This document shows, piece after piece, positions 7,225 through 16,454 of a stretch of DNA of 34,357 nt. Position 1 is the stretch's first letter. Each line of letters begins with the position of its first letter. Position numbers and translations under genes: made by a program. This stretch comes from Sphingobium sp. (lineage in GTDB: Bacteria; Pseudomonadota; Alphaproteobacteria; Sphingomonadales; Sphingomonadaceae), in assembly GCA_017745115.1 (NCBI GenBank), contig JAGIAA010000028.1:1-34357 (forward strand), in the 5' to 3' direction. A model generated the notes under the pieces. The model saw nothing but the letters and a program-made list of their open reading frames with translations. It made no database searches and was not told the origin of the DNA.

Positions 7225-8760
7225 TCAGACGGTCGTCCACTTGCCGCAGGTCGCAGCTTCGCTGCCCTGCTGCTTGCAGACGCCGGCCATCTTGGCCTGC
7301 AGCCGCGCCAACACATCGCCGCCGCCATTCTTGTCGCTCCACGCCTTCAGCTTCTGGCCCCAGGCGGTGACCTTGACACGGGTGCGCTGATAGTAGCTGT
7401 CCGGGTTCTTGCCGATCTCATCGATCACCGCCGACGCGCTCGCCTCGACCGCCTTCTTGTCCTCCGGCGTCAGGCGCATCACGGCATTGGCCCAGCTGAT
7501 GCCCCACTGCACGCGGGTTGCGGCGCCGTGCGAGGTCTCATAGGCCTTCTTGGCCCAGGCGATCGCACCCGCCTTGTCGCCATCGTCCTCGGCGATGCTG
7601 GCGAGGTCGAGCATGTAATAATAAGCCCAGTCGGAGCGCTTGAGCTCGGCTTCGAGCAGCTTCCTTGCGGCCGCGCTGTCGCCGGCCTCATGCAGCAGAT
7701 CGGCGGCATCCGCGATGACCGATTGGCGCGACATGGCGTCCTTGGCGCTGTTGTCCGCCCACTGCACGCGCTCGCGCACCTTGGTCAGGACGGCGGGCGA
7801 AACCTTGCCCGCGTTGTCGGCCTTGGCGAGCGTGATGTCGGCATAGAGCGTGTCGAGCCGATCCGGCAGGGACAGGCTTTCATTGGCATGGACCTTGTCC
7901 AGCGCCGCGACGAGTGAACCGCCCAACGCACTCCGCTGTTTCGCGTCCGGCATGGCAACGATCAGGTCTGCGGCGCTCAGCAGTTCCTGCCGATTGGCCG
8001 TCGTTTCCTCGGCGCTCGTCAGCAGCGGGGGCAGGATTTGCGTGAGTTGGGCCTGCTGCGCAGGCGTCAGCTGGACCTTGCCGTCGGCGCCCTGTTCGGC
8101 CGTCACGACGAGCGCGAGCAGGCCGAAGCGGCGCTTCATCGCCTCATCGGGCGCGGCGGCGGCAAGCTTGTTCAGCAGCGCGCCGGCCTTGGCGGTGTCG
8201 CCGAAATGCTTGGGATCGTTGCGCCAGTCGAACCCGGCAAGCAGGTGCCAGTCGTCTGCCGACAGGCCGGACACATCCTTGTCGGCGCGGGCGAGCAGTT
8301 CCTCAGTGGTTTCGGTGCGGGCGGCGGCGACCTTGAGCAGTTCGGCAAATTTGCCGGAGGTCGAGGCGCTGGAAAGCCGCGTCACCTCCGAGCCGTCCGG
8401 CCGCAGCACGATCACCGTGGGATAGCCGCTAATCCCGAAATGTTCGCCCCAGCGCTGCGCGCCCTGCGTGTCGCCGTCGAGATAGACCGGCACGAAATTC
8501 TTCGTCTCGGCGATAAAGGCAGGGTCCTTGAACAGGGTCGTCTTCATCTGGTTGCAGGGCGGGCACCATTTCGCGCCCCAGTAGAGAATGACCGGCTTGC
8601 CGCTCTCCTTTGCTTCGGCGAGCGCATCGTCGACATCGCCCTCGCGCCAGGCGATCTCGGTAGCCTGTGCCGTCGCTTCAGGGCCATTGGCGGCTTGCTT
8701 GTTGCAGCCCGCGGTCGCCAGAACCAAGCCCGCTGCCAGCATCGTCATCATCAATCGCAT
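7225..8760 (-). CDS. Thioredoxin-fold lipoprotein with long helical C-terminal region
   Basis: A 511-aa predicted lipoprotein. The signal peptide ends in the lipobox LATAGC (Cys19). Residues ~35-150 form a thioredoxin-like domain with the redox motif WCPPC (Cys66, Cys69) and cis-Pro114 (GYPTV), preceded by GKPVILYWGAKW as in DsbD-gamma/thioredoxin_7 proteins. The remaining ~350 residues are Ala/Leu-rich and helical, probably TPR-like, and end with a separate Cys pair (VCKQQ...ATCGKW). It probably acts on disulfides in the periplasm, anchored to a membrane. The partner is unknown. The neighbouring gene 8903-9586 lies upstream on the same strand. Confidence 0.85.
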   Translation of the reverse strand: MRLMMTMLAAGLVLATAGCNKQAANGPEATAQATEIAWREGDVDDALAEAKESGKPVILYWGAKWCPPCNQMKTTLFKDPAFIAETKNFVPVYLDGDTQGAQRWGEHFGISGYPTVIVLRPDGSEVTRLSSASTSGKFAELLKVAAARTETTEELLARADKDVSGLSADDWHLLAGFDWRNDPKHFGDTAKAGALLNKLAAAAPDEAMKRRFGLLALVVTAEQGADGKVQLTPAQQAQLTQILPPLLTSAEETTANRQELLSAADLIVAMPDAKQRSALGGSLVAALDKVHANESLSLPDRLDTLYADITLAKADNAGKVSPAVLTKVRERVQWADNSAKDAMSRQSVIADAADLLHEAGDSAAARKLLEAELKRSDWAYYYMLDLASIAEDDGDKAGAIAWAKKAYETSHGAATRVQWGISWANAVMRLTPEDKKAVEASASAVIDEIGKNPDSYYQRTRVKVTAWGQKLKAWSDKNGGGDVLARLQAKMAGVCKQQGSEAATCGKWTTV

Positions 8761-8902
8761 AAATCGTCCTTCAAGGCGCAGCGCCGGGCGCGCGCATTCG
8801 AGAAAGGCCCCTCCGCGTGGAGTTGGGCGATTTCGGGCCCCTATATAGGAAGAATGCGCGGATCGGAAACAAGAGCCCGTTTGCGGGCTGCAAGCCCAGC
8901 CT

Positions 8903-9586
8903 TCAGCCGAGATGCTTGAGCGCCTCGCGCTTGCTCAAGGGGCTGAGCATCGCCTCGTTGTCCGCGACATAGGCGCGCACCCAGTCCGGATCGGTCCGCG
9001 CGAAATGCCGAAGCGCCCAGCCGATGCCCTTGCGCAGGAAGAACTCTTTCGAGCCGAGAGAGGGTTTTATGCAGGCCATAAGGAAATGCCGGTCGGTCTC
9101 GCCCTTGGCCGGAAGCTGGCAGAGAATCGCGCTGCGCCGCTTCCACATGTCCTCGCCCCGCGCCCAGTCCAGCATGGCGGCCTTCATCTTCGGCTTGTCG
9201 GCCTGGAGGATCGGCCAGAGCCGGCTGGTCGCGATGGCGTCGACATAATCCCACCAGGCGCCGGAGACGATCATCTCCTCGTACATCGGAAGCGCGTCCA
9301 TCCTCTGGAAGGCACGCGCGGCGCGCACGCCGGTCAGATCGATCGCGCAATAGCGCTCCTCGCGGAAGTGCGCGCCGCGCCAGATCTCCAGCACATCGGC
9401 CTGCCATGCAGCCGCGTCCTGCCATGCGAGATCGCGGAACAGCGCCTTGCAGACCGCCGTGCGCGGCGTGTTGGGTATGCCAAAATAGGGCATGGCCGAT
9501 TTCATATAGGCCTGCATCGCCGGCGCGCGTTCGGGCTCGGCGACATCCGCGAGGCGGGCATGAAGCAATTCGGGCAGGGTGGCCAT
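8903..9586 (-). CDS. DNA alkylation repair protein (AlkD-like HEAT-repeat glycosylase)
   Basis: A 227-aa all-helical HEAT-like protein of the DNA alkylation repair family. Diagnostic motifs are SGAWWDYVDAIA (~108-119, containing the AlkD-type Trp and catalytic-region Asp), MWKRRSAI (~145-152) and FFLRKGIGWALRHFAR near the C-terminus. The family excises N3- and N7-alkylated bases in the cytoplasm. The length is normal for the family. It is followed on the same strand by the thioredoxin-like lipoprotein gene with a ~140-bp gap, so cotranscription is not obvious. Confidence 0.9.
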   Translation of the reverse strand: MATLPELLHARLADVAEPERAPAMQAYMKSAMPYFGIPNTPRTAVCKALFRDLAWQDAAAWQADVLEIWRGAHFREERYCAIDLTGVRAARAFQRMDALPMYEEMIVSGAWWDYVDAIATSRLWPILQADKPKMKAAMLDWARGEDMWKRRSAILCQLPAKGETDRHFLMACIKPSLGSKEFFLRKGIGWALRHFARTDPDWVRAYVADNEAMLSPLSKREALKHLG

Positions 9587-9750
9587 GCGACTTCCGTTTC
9601 TAGAAGTGTTTCCGGCCGGAAGCCAGCGACCGAAACCCAGCGCGTCGCCGCCTCATGGTAAGCATTTCCTCACCATTGAGGGTTAACGTCCCGGCAACGC
9701 AATGCCCGCGGCACAAGGCGGGCCCCTTCTTGCGCATCGGGACACGCATC

Positions 9751-11775
9751 ATGGCAAGAGCCGCCTGCATCACCAATTACGAAGCCCTCTATGCGCGGAA
9801 TTACTTCGCCCACCAGGCCGGATCGACCTCGTTCAGCGCGGAGCATCTGCCGCCGATCCTCGCGCAGCGCGCGGCCCATTGCGGCAATCGGCTAGTCGAT
9901 ATCGGTGGCGGCAACGGCACGCTTGCGAAACTGATGAACCGCCTGGGCGTGCAGGCGATGACGATCGACGCGGCGGACCGCGAGGACGATTTCTATCTGC
10001 GGCACAATATGGCCGGCTATTCGGCCGAGGCCGCACAGCAGCTGCGCAGCCGCATCGCGGCCATGATCGGCGACCAGTATTTCATCACCTGCTTCGACGT
10101 CGCCGAGCATATCGACGTCGAGCATCTGCCGGATTTCATCCTCAACCTGGCGACGATCATCGCGAGCCAGGGACTGATCTCGATCTCCACCCGGCCCAGC
10201 TCTGCTGCGAACCGCTTCCACGCCACGATTCTGCCGATCGAGACCTGGGTCGCGCTGTTCGAGGCCGCCGGGTTCGACGTCCAGATCGATGCCGCGAGCC
10301 AGGCCCTTCGTTCCTATCACCGCTTCTCGGGCAGCGATGCCAATCTGGTCGCTGTGTCGCACTGGCAGCGCGCCAACCCCTTCCGCGAGACCGATGGCGC
10401 GCACCAGCACTATCTGCTGATCGAGCGCAGGCCCGGCACACCGGTCGACGCCGGCGCGTTCCGCGAAGCCGTCTGGGATGCAATCGACACCTCCTATCGC
10501 TACCAGAAGCGCCTTTTCCTTGACGGCACCGACTATCCGCTGCTGACCTATCATGTGAATTTCATCCAGGACTGGTCGTTCGCCCGGTCGCTCATGGATG
10601 TCTGGCCGGCCGACCGCTTCAGAGTCACGTTGCGCAAGGACATCGTGGCGACGCCTTATGCCCACATGATCGAAGGCATATTGAGCCGGACCGACGTCAA
10701 GCATGCCGTGGTCGGCTCCGCGCGCGAAGGCGTTGCGGCGCTGGACGCCTGGGGCGACCTGCCCAACTCCCTCGTCATGACGGCGACCGAAGGCCTGACC
10801 TCGATCACGCACCTCATGGGCAGCCTCATGATGCTCTATGCGCGCGACAAGGGCGCTCGGACGCTCTCGATGCAGCATGGCATGACGGTGAGCCGCTCCT
10901 TCTCGCCGGTCGCCAGCGTGATGGGTGCCTGGGACGCTGGGACGCATGCCGAAATGCAGGCTCTGGCCGGCCACGCGGCGGCCTACAGCCCCGAACTGGT
11001 CGGTTCGCCGAAACTGCTCGACGCCATGCTGACCATGGCGCCCAATGTGCTCGCGCACCGCTTCGGCTCGTTCGTGACGCGCTATGAGCGGTCGATCCTC
11101 ATCGGTCTCAATCTTCATTGGGGCATCCACACATATGGCGCCGAGGCGACCTATCAGTGGCTGGTGCGCCTCTGCGAGCGCAATCCCTCGATCTTATTCG
11201 TGCTGCGCCCCCATCCGGACGACGCGACGATCTATGAGCAGCCGGGACTGTTCGACCTGCCGAACCTGCTGCTGGCGGACGAGATGACGCTGCTCAGCAT
11301 GGACTGGCCGGTGTCGCGGCTGGTGAGCGCCGTGGACGGCGTGCTGACGACCTATTCGACCCTCGTCATCGACGCCGCTGCCGCCGGCAAGCCGGTCGCG
11401 CTGCTGCCCTCGAAGCCGGGCGCCCAGGATCCCACACAGTTTCTGACGCCGTCGCGGCCGCCTTCGCTCGATGAACGCCTGCTCTACACCCTGACCGACT
11501 CCGAATGGACGAGCGGCGCCCTGCCGCGCAATCTCGTCGCCGGATCGACCGGCAGCATGGCGCCGCAGGACGAAGCCTGGTTCGCGCCGAACCTCTACAG
11601 CGTCGCCAACATTGCCCGCATCGGCAATACGCCGAGCCAGCCGGGTCTGGACAAGGTCATGGCGGCCATCGGCCGGCAGCTGACCCTGGCAGCCTTCGGC
11701 CTCAACCTCGACGTCAATCCCCACCCTGACCGCACGCGGATCACGACGGCGTTGCAGCGCCATCTCGCCGCGTAA
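9751..11775 (+). CDS. Two-domain protein: SAM methyltransferase plus CDP-glycerol/capsule-type transferase
   Basis: A 674-aa protein with no single family I can name. Residues ~10-200 are a class I methyltransferase: LVDIGGGNGTLAKL is the SAM-binding loop, and FDVAEHIDVEHLPDF matches the motif after it. Residues ~250-640 resemble the C-terminal part of CDP-glycerol glycerophosphotransferases or capsule glycosyltransferases: a SMQHGM loop, VLRPHPDD, and DGVLTTYSTLVIDAAAAGKP like the usual DYSS-type motif. No membrane segments are evident, so it is probably cytoplasmic. I chose ATG 9751 because the sequence from MARAACITNYEALYARNYF looks like a natural N-terminus and has GGGA ~10 nt upstream. 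ATG 9655 would add 32 residues without a visible ribosome binding site. A cell-surface glycan role is likely, but no glycan genes adjoin it. Confidence 0.75.
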   Translation: MARAACITNYEALYARNYFAHQAGSTSFSAEHLPPILAQRAAHCGNRLVDIGGGNGTLAKLMNRLGVQAMTIDAADREDDFYLRHNMAGYSAEAAQQLRSRIAAMIGDQYFITCFDVAEHIDVEHLPDFILNLATIIASQGLISISTRPSSAANRFHATILPIETWVALFEAAGFDVQIDAASQALRSYHRFSGSDANLVAVSHWQRANPFRETDGAHQHYLLIERRPGTPVDAGAFREAVWDAIDTSYRYQKRLFLDGTDYPLLTYHVNFIQDWSFARSLMDVWPADRFRVTLRKDIVATPYAHMIEGILSRTDVKHAVVGSAREGVAALDAWGDLPNSLVMTATEGLTSITHLMGSLMMLYARDKGARTLSMQHGMTVSRSFSPVASVMGAWDAGTHAEMQALAGHAAAYSPELVGSPKLLDAMLTMAPNVLAHRFGSFVTRYERSILIGLNLHWGIHTYGAEATYQWLVRLCERNPSILFVLRPHPDDATIYEQPGLFDLPNLLLADEMTLLSMDWPVSRLVSAVDGVLTTYSTLVIDAAAAGKPVALLPSKPGAQDPTQFLTPSRPPSLDERLLYTLTDSEWTSGALPRNLVAGSTGSMAPQDEAWFAPNLYSVANIARIGNTPSQPGLDKVMAAIGRQLTLAAFGLNLDVNPHPDRTRITTALQRHLAA

Positions 11776-11802
11776 CCGAGACGGACGGCCGGTAGGGCCG
11801 GA

Positions 11803-13038
11803 TCAGATATCGAGCTGGCGGATCGTCGGCACAGCCTTCCACCAGAGCAGGGCGCCGAGCCATGACAGTCCGGCGGCGGTTGCCAGCGCGTAAATATAGC
11901 CGCCAAAATGGTCGATGATGAGGCCGGTGATGATCGGGCCAACGATGCCTGAGACATTGCCCACGGCATTCTGCAGGCCGATCCAGCCGCCCGCCCGCCG
12001 GGGTCCGGCGAAGATCTGGCCGACAGCGAAGACATTGGTCGACAGAAAACCCGTGCCCAGCCCGGCAAGGACGAGGCAGAAGGCAAGGCCAACCAGAGGC
12101 GGATCGAAGGCGATGCCGGCAATGCCCGCGCCAAGGCAGATCTGGCCGAAGATGATGAGCCGCCGGCGCAACTGCCCTTCCGCCCAGCCGCGTGCCACCG
12201 CCATGTCCGACAGGCGCCCGAAGAGCAGCGCCGAGACGCCCTGCACGGTGAAGCCCAGGGTCGTCACTAGCGTCATCTCGGGGATCGAGAAGCCGCGCGT
12301 ATTGACAAGGTAGAGCGGTGCCCAGGTGACGATGAAATAGAAGCCGTAGTTCATCAGCGCGTGCAGCGCGCCCATCAGCCAGAGCGTCGGCACGCGCAAC
12401 AACGGCGCAAAGGGGGGCGGAGCGGCCGCGGGCGCGGCGGACCGCCCGGCACGCAGCGGTCCCGAAGCGATCCACCATGGCAGCAGCCAGAGCAGAGTCA
12501 CGCCGCCGAAGATCCAGAAGATCGGCCGCCAGCCATAGCCGCCGAGGATCGAACCGCCGGCCAGCGATCCGACCGCCGGGCCGAAGGCGATCGCCGCCGC
12601 AACCATGGCATTGGCCAGACCGCGATGATGGGCGGGCAATTCCGCGGCGAAGACCTTGGACGCGCCGGGGAAGGCAATACTTTCGCCAAGGCCCAGGAAG
12701 AGGCGCAGGACGATGAGCGCCGCAATGCCGCCGATGAAGCCGGTGAGCGCGGTGCTGAGCGCCCATATCGCCACGCCCGCGGCAAACATGCGATAGACGC
12801 AAAAGCGGTCGCAGAGCCAGCCGACCACGAGACACATCGAGGCGTAGACCCAGAAAAAGGCCGAGACGGCGACGCCGAAGCCGGTCGCCGACAAACCGAG
12901 CTCGCTCTTCATGAGTGGAGCCGCAACCCCGATCGCGCCGCGATCGACATAGTTGAGCAGGACCGACAGCGCGATCAGCACCACGATCCAAGCCACGCGC
13001 GCATTGCCCGCGCGCCCCCCGGCAGCCAGTGTCGCCAT
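11803..13038 (-). CDS. MFS transporter, anion:cation symporter (ACS) type
   Basis: A 411-aa inner-membrane carrier with about 12 hydrophobic segments. The start resembles the ACS family: LNYVDRGAIGVAAPLMKSEL in TM1, then SAFFWVYASMCLVVGWLCDR and a motif A-like loop between TM2 and TM3. ACS members carry organic anions such as hexuronates, phthalate, hydroxybenzoates or sialate. The substrate cannot be read from the sequence. A strong GGAGAGGGGG lies just before ATG 13038. It converges with the gene at 9751-11775 and diverges from the DoxX-like gene at 13180. Confidence 0.88.
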   Translation of the reverse strand: MATLAAGGRAGNARVAWIVVLIALSVLLNYVDRGAIGVAAPLMKSELGLSATGFGVAVSAFFWVYASMCLVVGWLCDRFCVYRMFAAGVAIWALSTALTGFIGGIAALIVLRLFLGLGESIAFPGASKVFAAELPAHHRGLANAMVAAAIAFGPAVGSLAGGSILGGYGWRPIFWIFGGVTLLWLLPWWIASGPLRAGRSAAPAAAPPPFAPLLRVPTLWLMGALHALMNYGFYFIVTWAPLYLVNTRGFSIPEMTLVTTLGFTVQGVSALLFGRLSDMAVARGWAEGQLRRRLIIFGQICLGAGIAGIAFDPPLVGLAFCLVLAGLGTGFLSTNVFAVGQIFAGPRRAGGWIGLQNAVGNVSGIVGPIITGLIIDHFGGYIYALATAAGLSWLGALLWWKAVPTIRQLDI

Positions 13039-13179
13039 TACAGCCCCCTCTCCGATTTCCCTATGGCGATACCATCAAATGCACGGGCAGGCGATGCCGG
13101 TTGCAATGGCCATAGGCGGCGCTAGTCTTCCGCCAGAAACCGGTCGCCACGCAGCGGCCGGAACAGCGGGAGGGGACGA

Positions 13180-13608
13180 ATGAAATACGCCGTCTGGTTC
13201 GTGCGTCTGCTTTTCGCGGCCTGGATGCTTCCGGCCGGTCTCAATCACTTCATTCCGCTATTCCCGCAGCCGCTCGGCAACGAGCCGCTAAGCAAGGAGC
13301 TGTTCCTGGCGCTGTTCGACAGCCACCTGTTCGATCTGGTCAAGGCCGTGGAGCTGATCGCCGGCCTCGCCGCGCTGACCGGCATCTACCTGCCGCTCGC
13401 GCTGGTGCTCTGCATGCCGGTCTCGTTCTGCGTCTGGTACTGGGACACGCCGCTGCAGGGCTGGGGCTCGCGCTCGTCCATCTATGGATGGGCCGTGATC
13501 CTCAGCAATATCTTCCTCTGCATCGCCTACCTGCCGAGCTACCGGTCGATCTTCACGCTGCGGGCGACGCCAAAATGGCCCTTCCAGCGGGCGGAGGGCA
13601 GCGCATGA
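13180..13608 (+). CDS. DoxX-like small membrane protein
   Basis: A 142-aa protein with four predicted membrane helices. It opens MKYAVWFVRLLFAAWMLPAG, and the pattern ...GLNHF...KAVELIAGLAALTG...PLALVLCMP is typical of DoxX/DoxD-like proteins. Function within this family is poorly defined (quinone-linked or redox-related roles are suggested). A strong ribosome binding site (GGGAGGGG, 4 nt before ATG) supports the start. The stop overlaps the next gene's ATG by 4 nt (ATGA at 13605-13608), so the two are one transcription and translation unit. Confidence 0.8.
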   Translation: MKYAVWFVRLLFAAWMLPAGLNHFIPLFPQPLGNEPLSKELFLALFDSHLFDLVKAVELIAGLAALTGIYLPLALVLCMPVSFCVWYWDTPLQGWGSRSSIYGWAVILSNIFLCIAYLPSYRSIFTLRATPKWPFQRAEGSA

Positions 13609-14390
13609 AACAGCTTCTCCTGATCGCGCGGCTGGTCTTCGGCCTCTGGCTGCTGCTGAGCGGCACCAATCATTTCTTCGCGCATCTCTGGGTCGAGCCC
13701 AGCGGCACGACGCCGCTCGCCGTCCAGCTTATGAGTGCACTCAACCACAGCCAGCTGATCGACGTCGCTTATGGCATCCAGCTGGTCGCCGGCGCGCTGA
13801 TCCTCGTCGGCCTCCTCGTGCCGCTCGCGGCCTGCGTGGCGATGCCGATCTCGGTCTGCGCGGCCTATTGGGCGGTAATCCTGGAGCATGAACCCATCGG
13901 CGCCCTGCTCGCGCTCCTCGCCGTGGCGCTCAACGCGCTGCTGCTTTTCGTCCATCTCGATGTCTTCAAGGGCATGCTCGAGCGCTGGGCCCTGGCGCTC
14001 GGCGAGGATACCGCCAGCAACTACGACACGCTGCTCGCCGACCCGCGCGGACGCACCGGGCAGAGCGCCTTCATCGGCGCGCTCATTCCGCTGGCGCTGG
14101 TCGCCGCCTTCTATCACCGCTTCGTGCTCGGCGGCTCGGGCAATTATGCGATGCTGGTGCTGCTCTATCCCGCCATCTGCCTCCATGCCCGCCGCCTGCA
14201 TGACATGGGGCGAACGGCCTGGTTGCTGGTCATTCCGGCTATCCCGACGGCCGCCGGCATCTGGTTCCACATGTACGACAAGGGCCAGGATCTCGAGTGG
14301 CCCGTCATCTCCGTCGCGCTCGGCGTCTCGGCGCTGTTCACATTGTGGGGGTTGGTCGGCAAGAGCGCGGGCGCACAGCCCGCCGCCTAG
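13605..14390 (+). CDS. DoxX-like and DUF805 fusion membrane protein
   Basis: A 261-aa membrane protein. Residues ~1-130 repeat the fold of the preceding gene (LIARLVFGLWLLLSGTNHFF...IQLVAGALILVGLLVPLAA), so the two are probably paralogues in tandem. Residues ~145-255 look like DUF805: the diagnostic RRLHDMGRTAWLLVIPAIP lies between hydrophobic segments. ATG 13605, overlapping the preceding stop, is chosen over upstream in-frame codons that would run inside that gene. No enzymatic motif is seen. Its stop overlaps the convergent acetyltransferase stop by a few bases (CTAG at 14387-14390). Confidence 0.75.
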   Translation: MKQLLLIARLVFGLWLLLSGTNHFFAHLWVEPSGTTPLAVQLMSALNHSQLIDVAYGIQLVAGALILVGLLVPLAACVAMPISVCAAYWAVILEHEPIGALLALLAVALNALLLFVHLDVFKGMLERWALALGEDTASNYDTLLADPRGRTGQSAFIGALIPLALVAAFYHRFVLGGSGNYAMLVLLYPAICLHARRLHDMGRTAWLLVIPAIPTAAGIWFHMYDKGQDLEWPVISVALGVSALFTLWGLVGKSAGAQPAA

Positions 14391-14815
14391 AGCATCCGCA
14401 TCAGCCGGACGCTGGTCTTCTCATAGCCGAGCCGCTCGTAAAAGCGGTGCGCGTCTCCGCGCCGCATATGGCTGGTCACCTCGACCATATAACAGCCCTG
14501 CACTCGCAACGCCGCTTCGGCCGCCCGCACCAGTTGCGCGCCGATGCCGCGATTGCGCGACCCTGCGTCGACCACCATCATCGAGATGCGCCCGACCGGC
14601 GCCGGGCGATGCAGCACGCGCATGACCGACGTGCTGAGGCATCCGATGACCGCGCCGTCCAGCTCGGCAATGAGGACAGTGAAGCCTTCCGCTTCCATCA
14701 GCGAAAGCCGCTCGGCGACATCCGCCGCGCGGACGTCGTAGTCGAGCTGGGAAATCAGATGTGCGATGGCCGCGCTATCTCCGGAAGATGCGGGGCGGAT
14801 TGCGACATTGGTCAC
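14387..14815 (-). CDS. GNAT-family N-acetyltransferase
   Basis: A 142-aa acetyl-CoA-dependent acetyltransferase. It begins TNVAIRPASSGDSAAIAHLI, and acetyl-CoA binding motif A is MMVVDAGSRNRGIGAQLVRA (R-x-x-G-x-G loop), followed by the motif B region FYERLGYEKTSVRLMR. The start is set at GTG 14815 because an exact AAGGAG (14825-14830) lies 9 nt upstream. The longer frame from ATG 14857 lacks such a site and would run into the guaA-proximal hairpin. The acceptor substrate is unknown. It lies 67 bp downstream of guaA on the same strand. Confidence 0.82.
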   Translation of the reverse strand: MTNVAIRPASSGDSAAIAHLISQLDYDVRAADVAERLSLMEAEGFTVLIAELDGAVIGCLSTSVMRVLHRPAPVGRISMMVVDAGSRNRGIGAQLVRAAEAALRVQGCYMVEVTSHMRRGDAHRFYERLGYEKTSVRLMRML

Positions 14816-14824
14816 TGTCTGCGG

Positions 14825-14830
14825 CTCCTT
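14825..14830 (-). promoter_or_regulatory. Ribosome binding site deciding the GNAT start
   Basis: On the minus strand this reads AAGGAG, 9 nt before GTG 14815. It favours the shorter acetyltransferase start over ATG 14857. Confidence 0.65.
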
Positions 14831-14838
14831 GCAGAGCC

Positions 14839-14888
14839 GAGTAAATCGGGCAGCCATCCCCCGGATGGCTGCTTGGTCCGATTTACTC
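14839..14888 (-). terminator. Nested inverted repeat at the end of guaA
   Basis: The inner stem GCAGCCATCC / GGATGGCTGC (14850-14859 / 14863-14872) is perfect with a 3-nt loop. The outer arms GAGTAAATCGG / CCGATTTACTC (14839-14849 / 14878-14888) are also perfect. The outer arm contains the guaA stop codon. No T-run follows, so it may be a transcript-end stabiliser or weak terminator rather than a classic intrinsic one. Confidence 0.5.
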
Positions 14889-16454
14889 CCACTCGATCGT
14901 CCCCGGCGGCTTCGACGTGTAGTCGTAGACCACCCGGTTGATGCCCTTCACCTCGTTGATGATCCGCGTGGCGACGCGCGAGAGGAAGGCCGAATCATAG
15001 GGATAGATATCCGCCGTCATGCCGTCTGTCGAGGTGACGGCGCGCAGGGCGAGGACGTTGTCGTAGGTGCGATAGTCGCCCATCACGCCGACCGTGCGGA
15101 CCGGCAGGAGCACGGCGAAGGCCTGCCAGATGGCGTCGTAAAGGCCGGCATTGCGGATCTCTTCGAGATAGACCGCATCGGCCTTGCGCAGGATGTCGCA
15201 GCGCTCGCGCGTGACTTCGCCGGGAATGCGGATGGCGAGGCCCGGCCCCGGGAAGGGGTGGCGGCCGACGAAGATCTCGGGGAGGCCGAGTTCGCGGCCG
15301 AGCGCGCGGACCTCGTCCTTGAAGAGTTCGCGCAGCGGTTCGACCAGCTTCATGTTCATCCGTTCCGGAAGTCCACCGACATTGTGGTGCGACTTGATCG
15401 TCACCGAAGGCCCGCCGGTAAAGGAGACGCTCTCGATCACGTCCGGATAGAGCGTGCCCTGCGCCAGGAAATCGGCGCCGCCGATCTTCTTCGCCTCGGC
15501 TTCGAACAGGTCGATGAACGCGCCGCCGATGAACTTGCGCTTGGCCTCGGGGTCCGTGACGCCGGCGAGGCCGGCGAGGAACTTGTCCGAGGCGTCCACA
15601 TGGACAAGCGGGATGTTGTAATGATCGCGGAACAAGGTGACGACCTGCTCCGCCTCATTGAGCCGCATGAGGCCATGATCGACGAAGACGCAGGTGAGCT
15701 GCTCGCCGATCGCCTCGTGGATCAGCACGGCTGCGACGGCGGAGTCGACGCCGCCGGAGAGGCCGCAGATCACCCTTCCCTTGCCGACCTGCTCCCGGAT
15801 TTCCTTGATCTTGGTCGCGCGGAATTCGGCCATGGTCCAGTCGCCCGGGCAGCCGCAGACATGGCGCACGAAATTGGCGATCAGCTTGGCGCCGTCGGGA
15901 GTGTGCACGACCTCAGGGTGGAACTGGGTGCCGTAGAAACGGCGCTCATCGTTCGCGATGACGGCGAAGGGCGCGCCGTCCGACGTCGCGACGATGCGGA
16001 AGCCGGGCGCGAACTTGGTGACCTTGTCGCCATGGCTCATCCACACCTGGTGGCGCTCGCCGACTTTCCATAGGCCGTCGAACAGGACGCACTCTTCGGT
16101 GACGGTCAGGAAGGCACGACCGAACTCGCCGTCCCACTCGCCGTCCCTGCCCGCCTCCACCGTTCCGCCGAGCTGGTGCGACATCACCTGCTGGCCATAG
16201 CAGATGCCGAGGATGGGGATGCCGGCCTCGAATAGGATCTCGGGCGCGCGGGGACTGCCTTCCTCGGGCACACCGGCCGGCGAGCCGGAGAGGATGATGC
16301 CCCTCGGTTTCATCCGCTTGAACGCGGCTTCGGCCTGCGTGAAGGGTGCGATCTCGCTGTAGACGCCGGCCTCGCGCACGCGGCGCGCGATGAGCTGCGT
16401 CACCTGGCTTCCGAAATCGACGATGAGGATGGAGTCGTTGTGATGCGCTGACAT
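14883..16454 (-). CDS. guaA: GMP synthase (glutamine-hydrolysing)
   Basis: Converts XMP to GMP with ATP and glutamine in de novo purine synthesis. From ATG 16454 it is 523 aa (E. coli GuaA 525). The N-terminal class I glutaminase domain has [15 protein letters not shown] and the nucleophile Cys85 in GICYGQQV. The central ATP pyrophosphatase domain has the PP-loop [18 protein letters not shown]. The C-terminal dimerisation domain ends [14 protein letters not shown], the standard GuaA end. An upstream in-frame start (16514) would add a 20-residue tail not seen in the family. It is divergent from the esterase gene at 16581. Confidence 0.98.
   Translation of the reverse strand: MSAHHNDSILIVDFGSQVTQLIARRVREAGVYSEIAPFTQAEAAFKRMKPRGIILSGSPAGVPEEGSPRAPEILFEAGIPILGICYGQQVMSHQLGGTVEAGRDGEWDGEFGRAFLTVTEECVLFDGLWKVGERHQVWMSHGDKVTKFAPGFRIVATSDGAPFAVIANDERRFYGTQFHPEVVHTPDGAKLIANFVRHVCGCPGDWTMAEFRATKIKEIREQVGKGRVICGLSGGVDSAVAAVLIHEAIGEQLTCVFVDHGLMRLNEAEQVVTLFRDHYNIPLVHVDASDKFLAGLAGVTDPEAKRKFIGGAFIDLFEAEAKKIGGADFLAQGTLYPDVIESVSFTGGPSVTIKSHHNVGGLPERMNMKLVEPLRELFKDEVRALGRELGLPEIFVGRHPFPGPGLAIRIPGEVTRERCDILRKADAVYLEEIRNAGLYDAIWQAFAVLLPVRTVGVMGDYRTYDNVLALRAVTSTDGMTADIYPYDSAFLSRVATRIINEVKGINRVVYDYTSKPPGTIEWE

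Noticed and set aside
7215..7228. CTGAC-CGGA-GTCAG hairpin between the phosphatase and thioredoxin-like genes
   Set aside because: Only 5 bp of stem and no T-run; too weak to call a terminator.
9655..9692. CtrA-like palindrome TGGTAAGCATTTCCTCACCA with nearby GGTTAAC
   Set aside because: Half-sites differ too much from TTAA-N7-TTAA to claim a regulatory site by eye.
9655..9750. N-terminal 32 residues of a longer methyltransferase-transferase ORF from ATG 9655
   Set aside because: No ribosome binding site and an unnatural-looking sequence; ATG 9751 begins the domain cleanly.
14766..16073. Long plus-strand frame (435 codons) opposite guaA
   Set aside because: Antisense shadow of a certain gene in GC-rich DNA; the translation has no recognisable motif and low-complexity Asp/Arg/Ala content.
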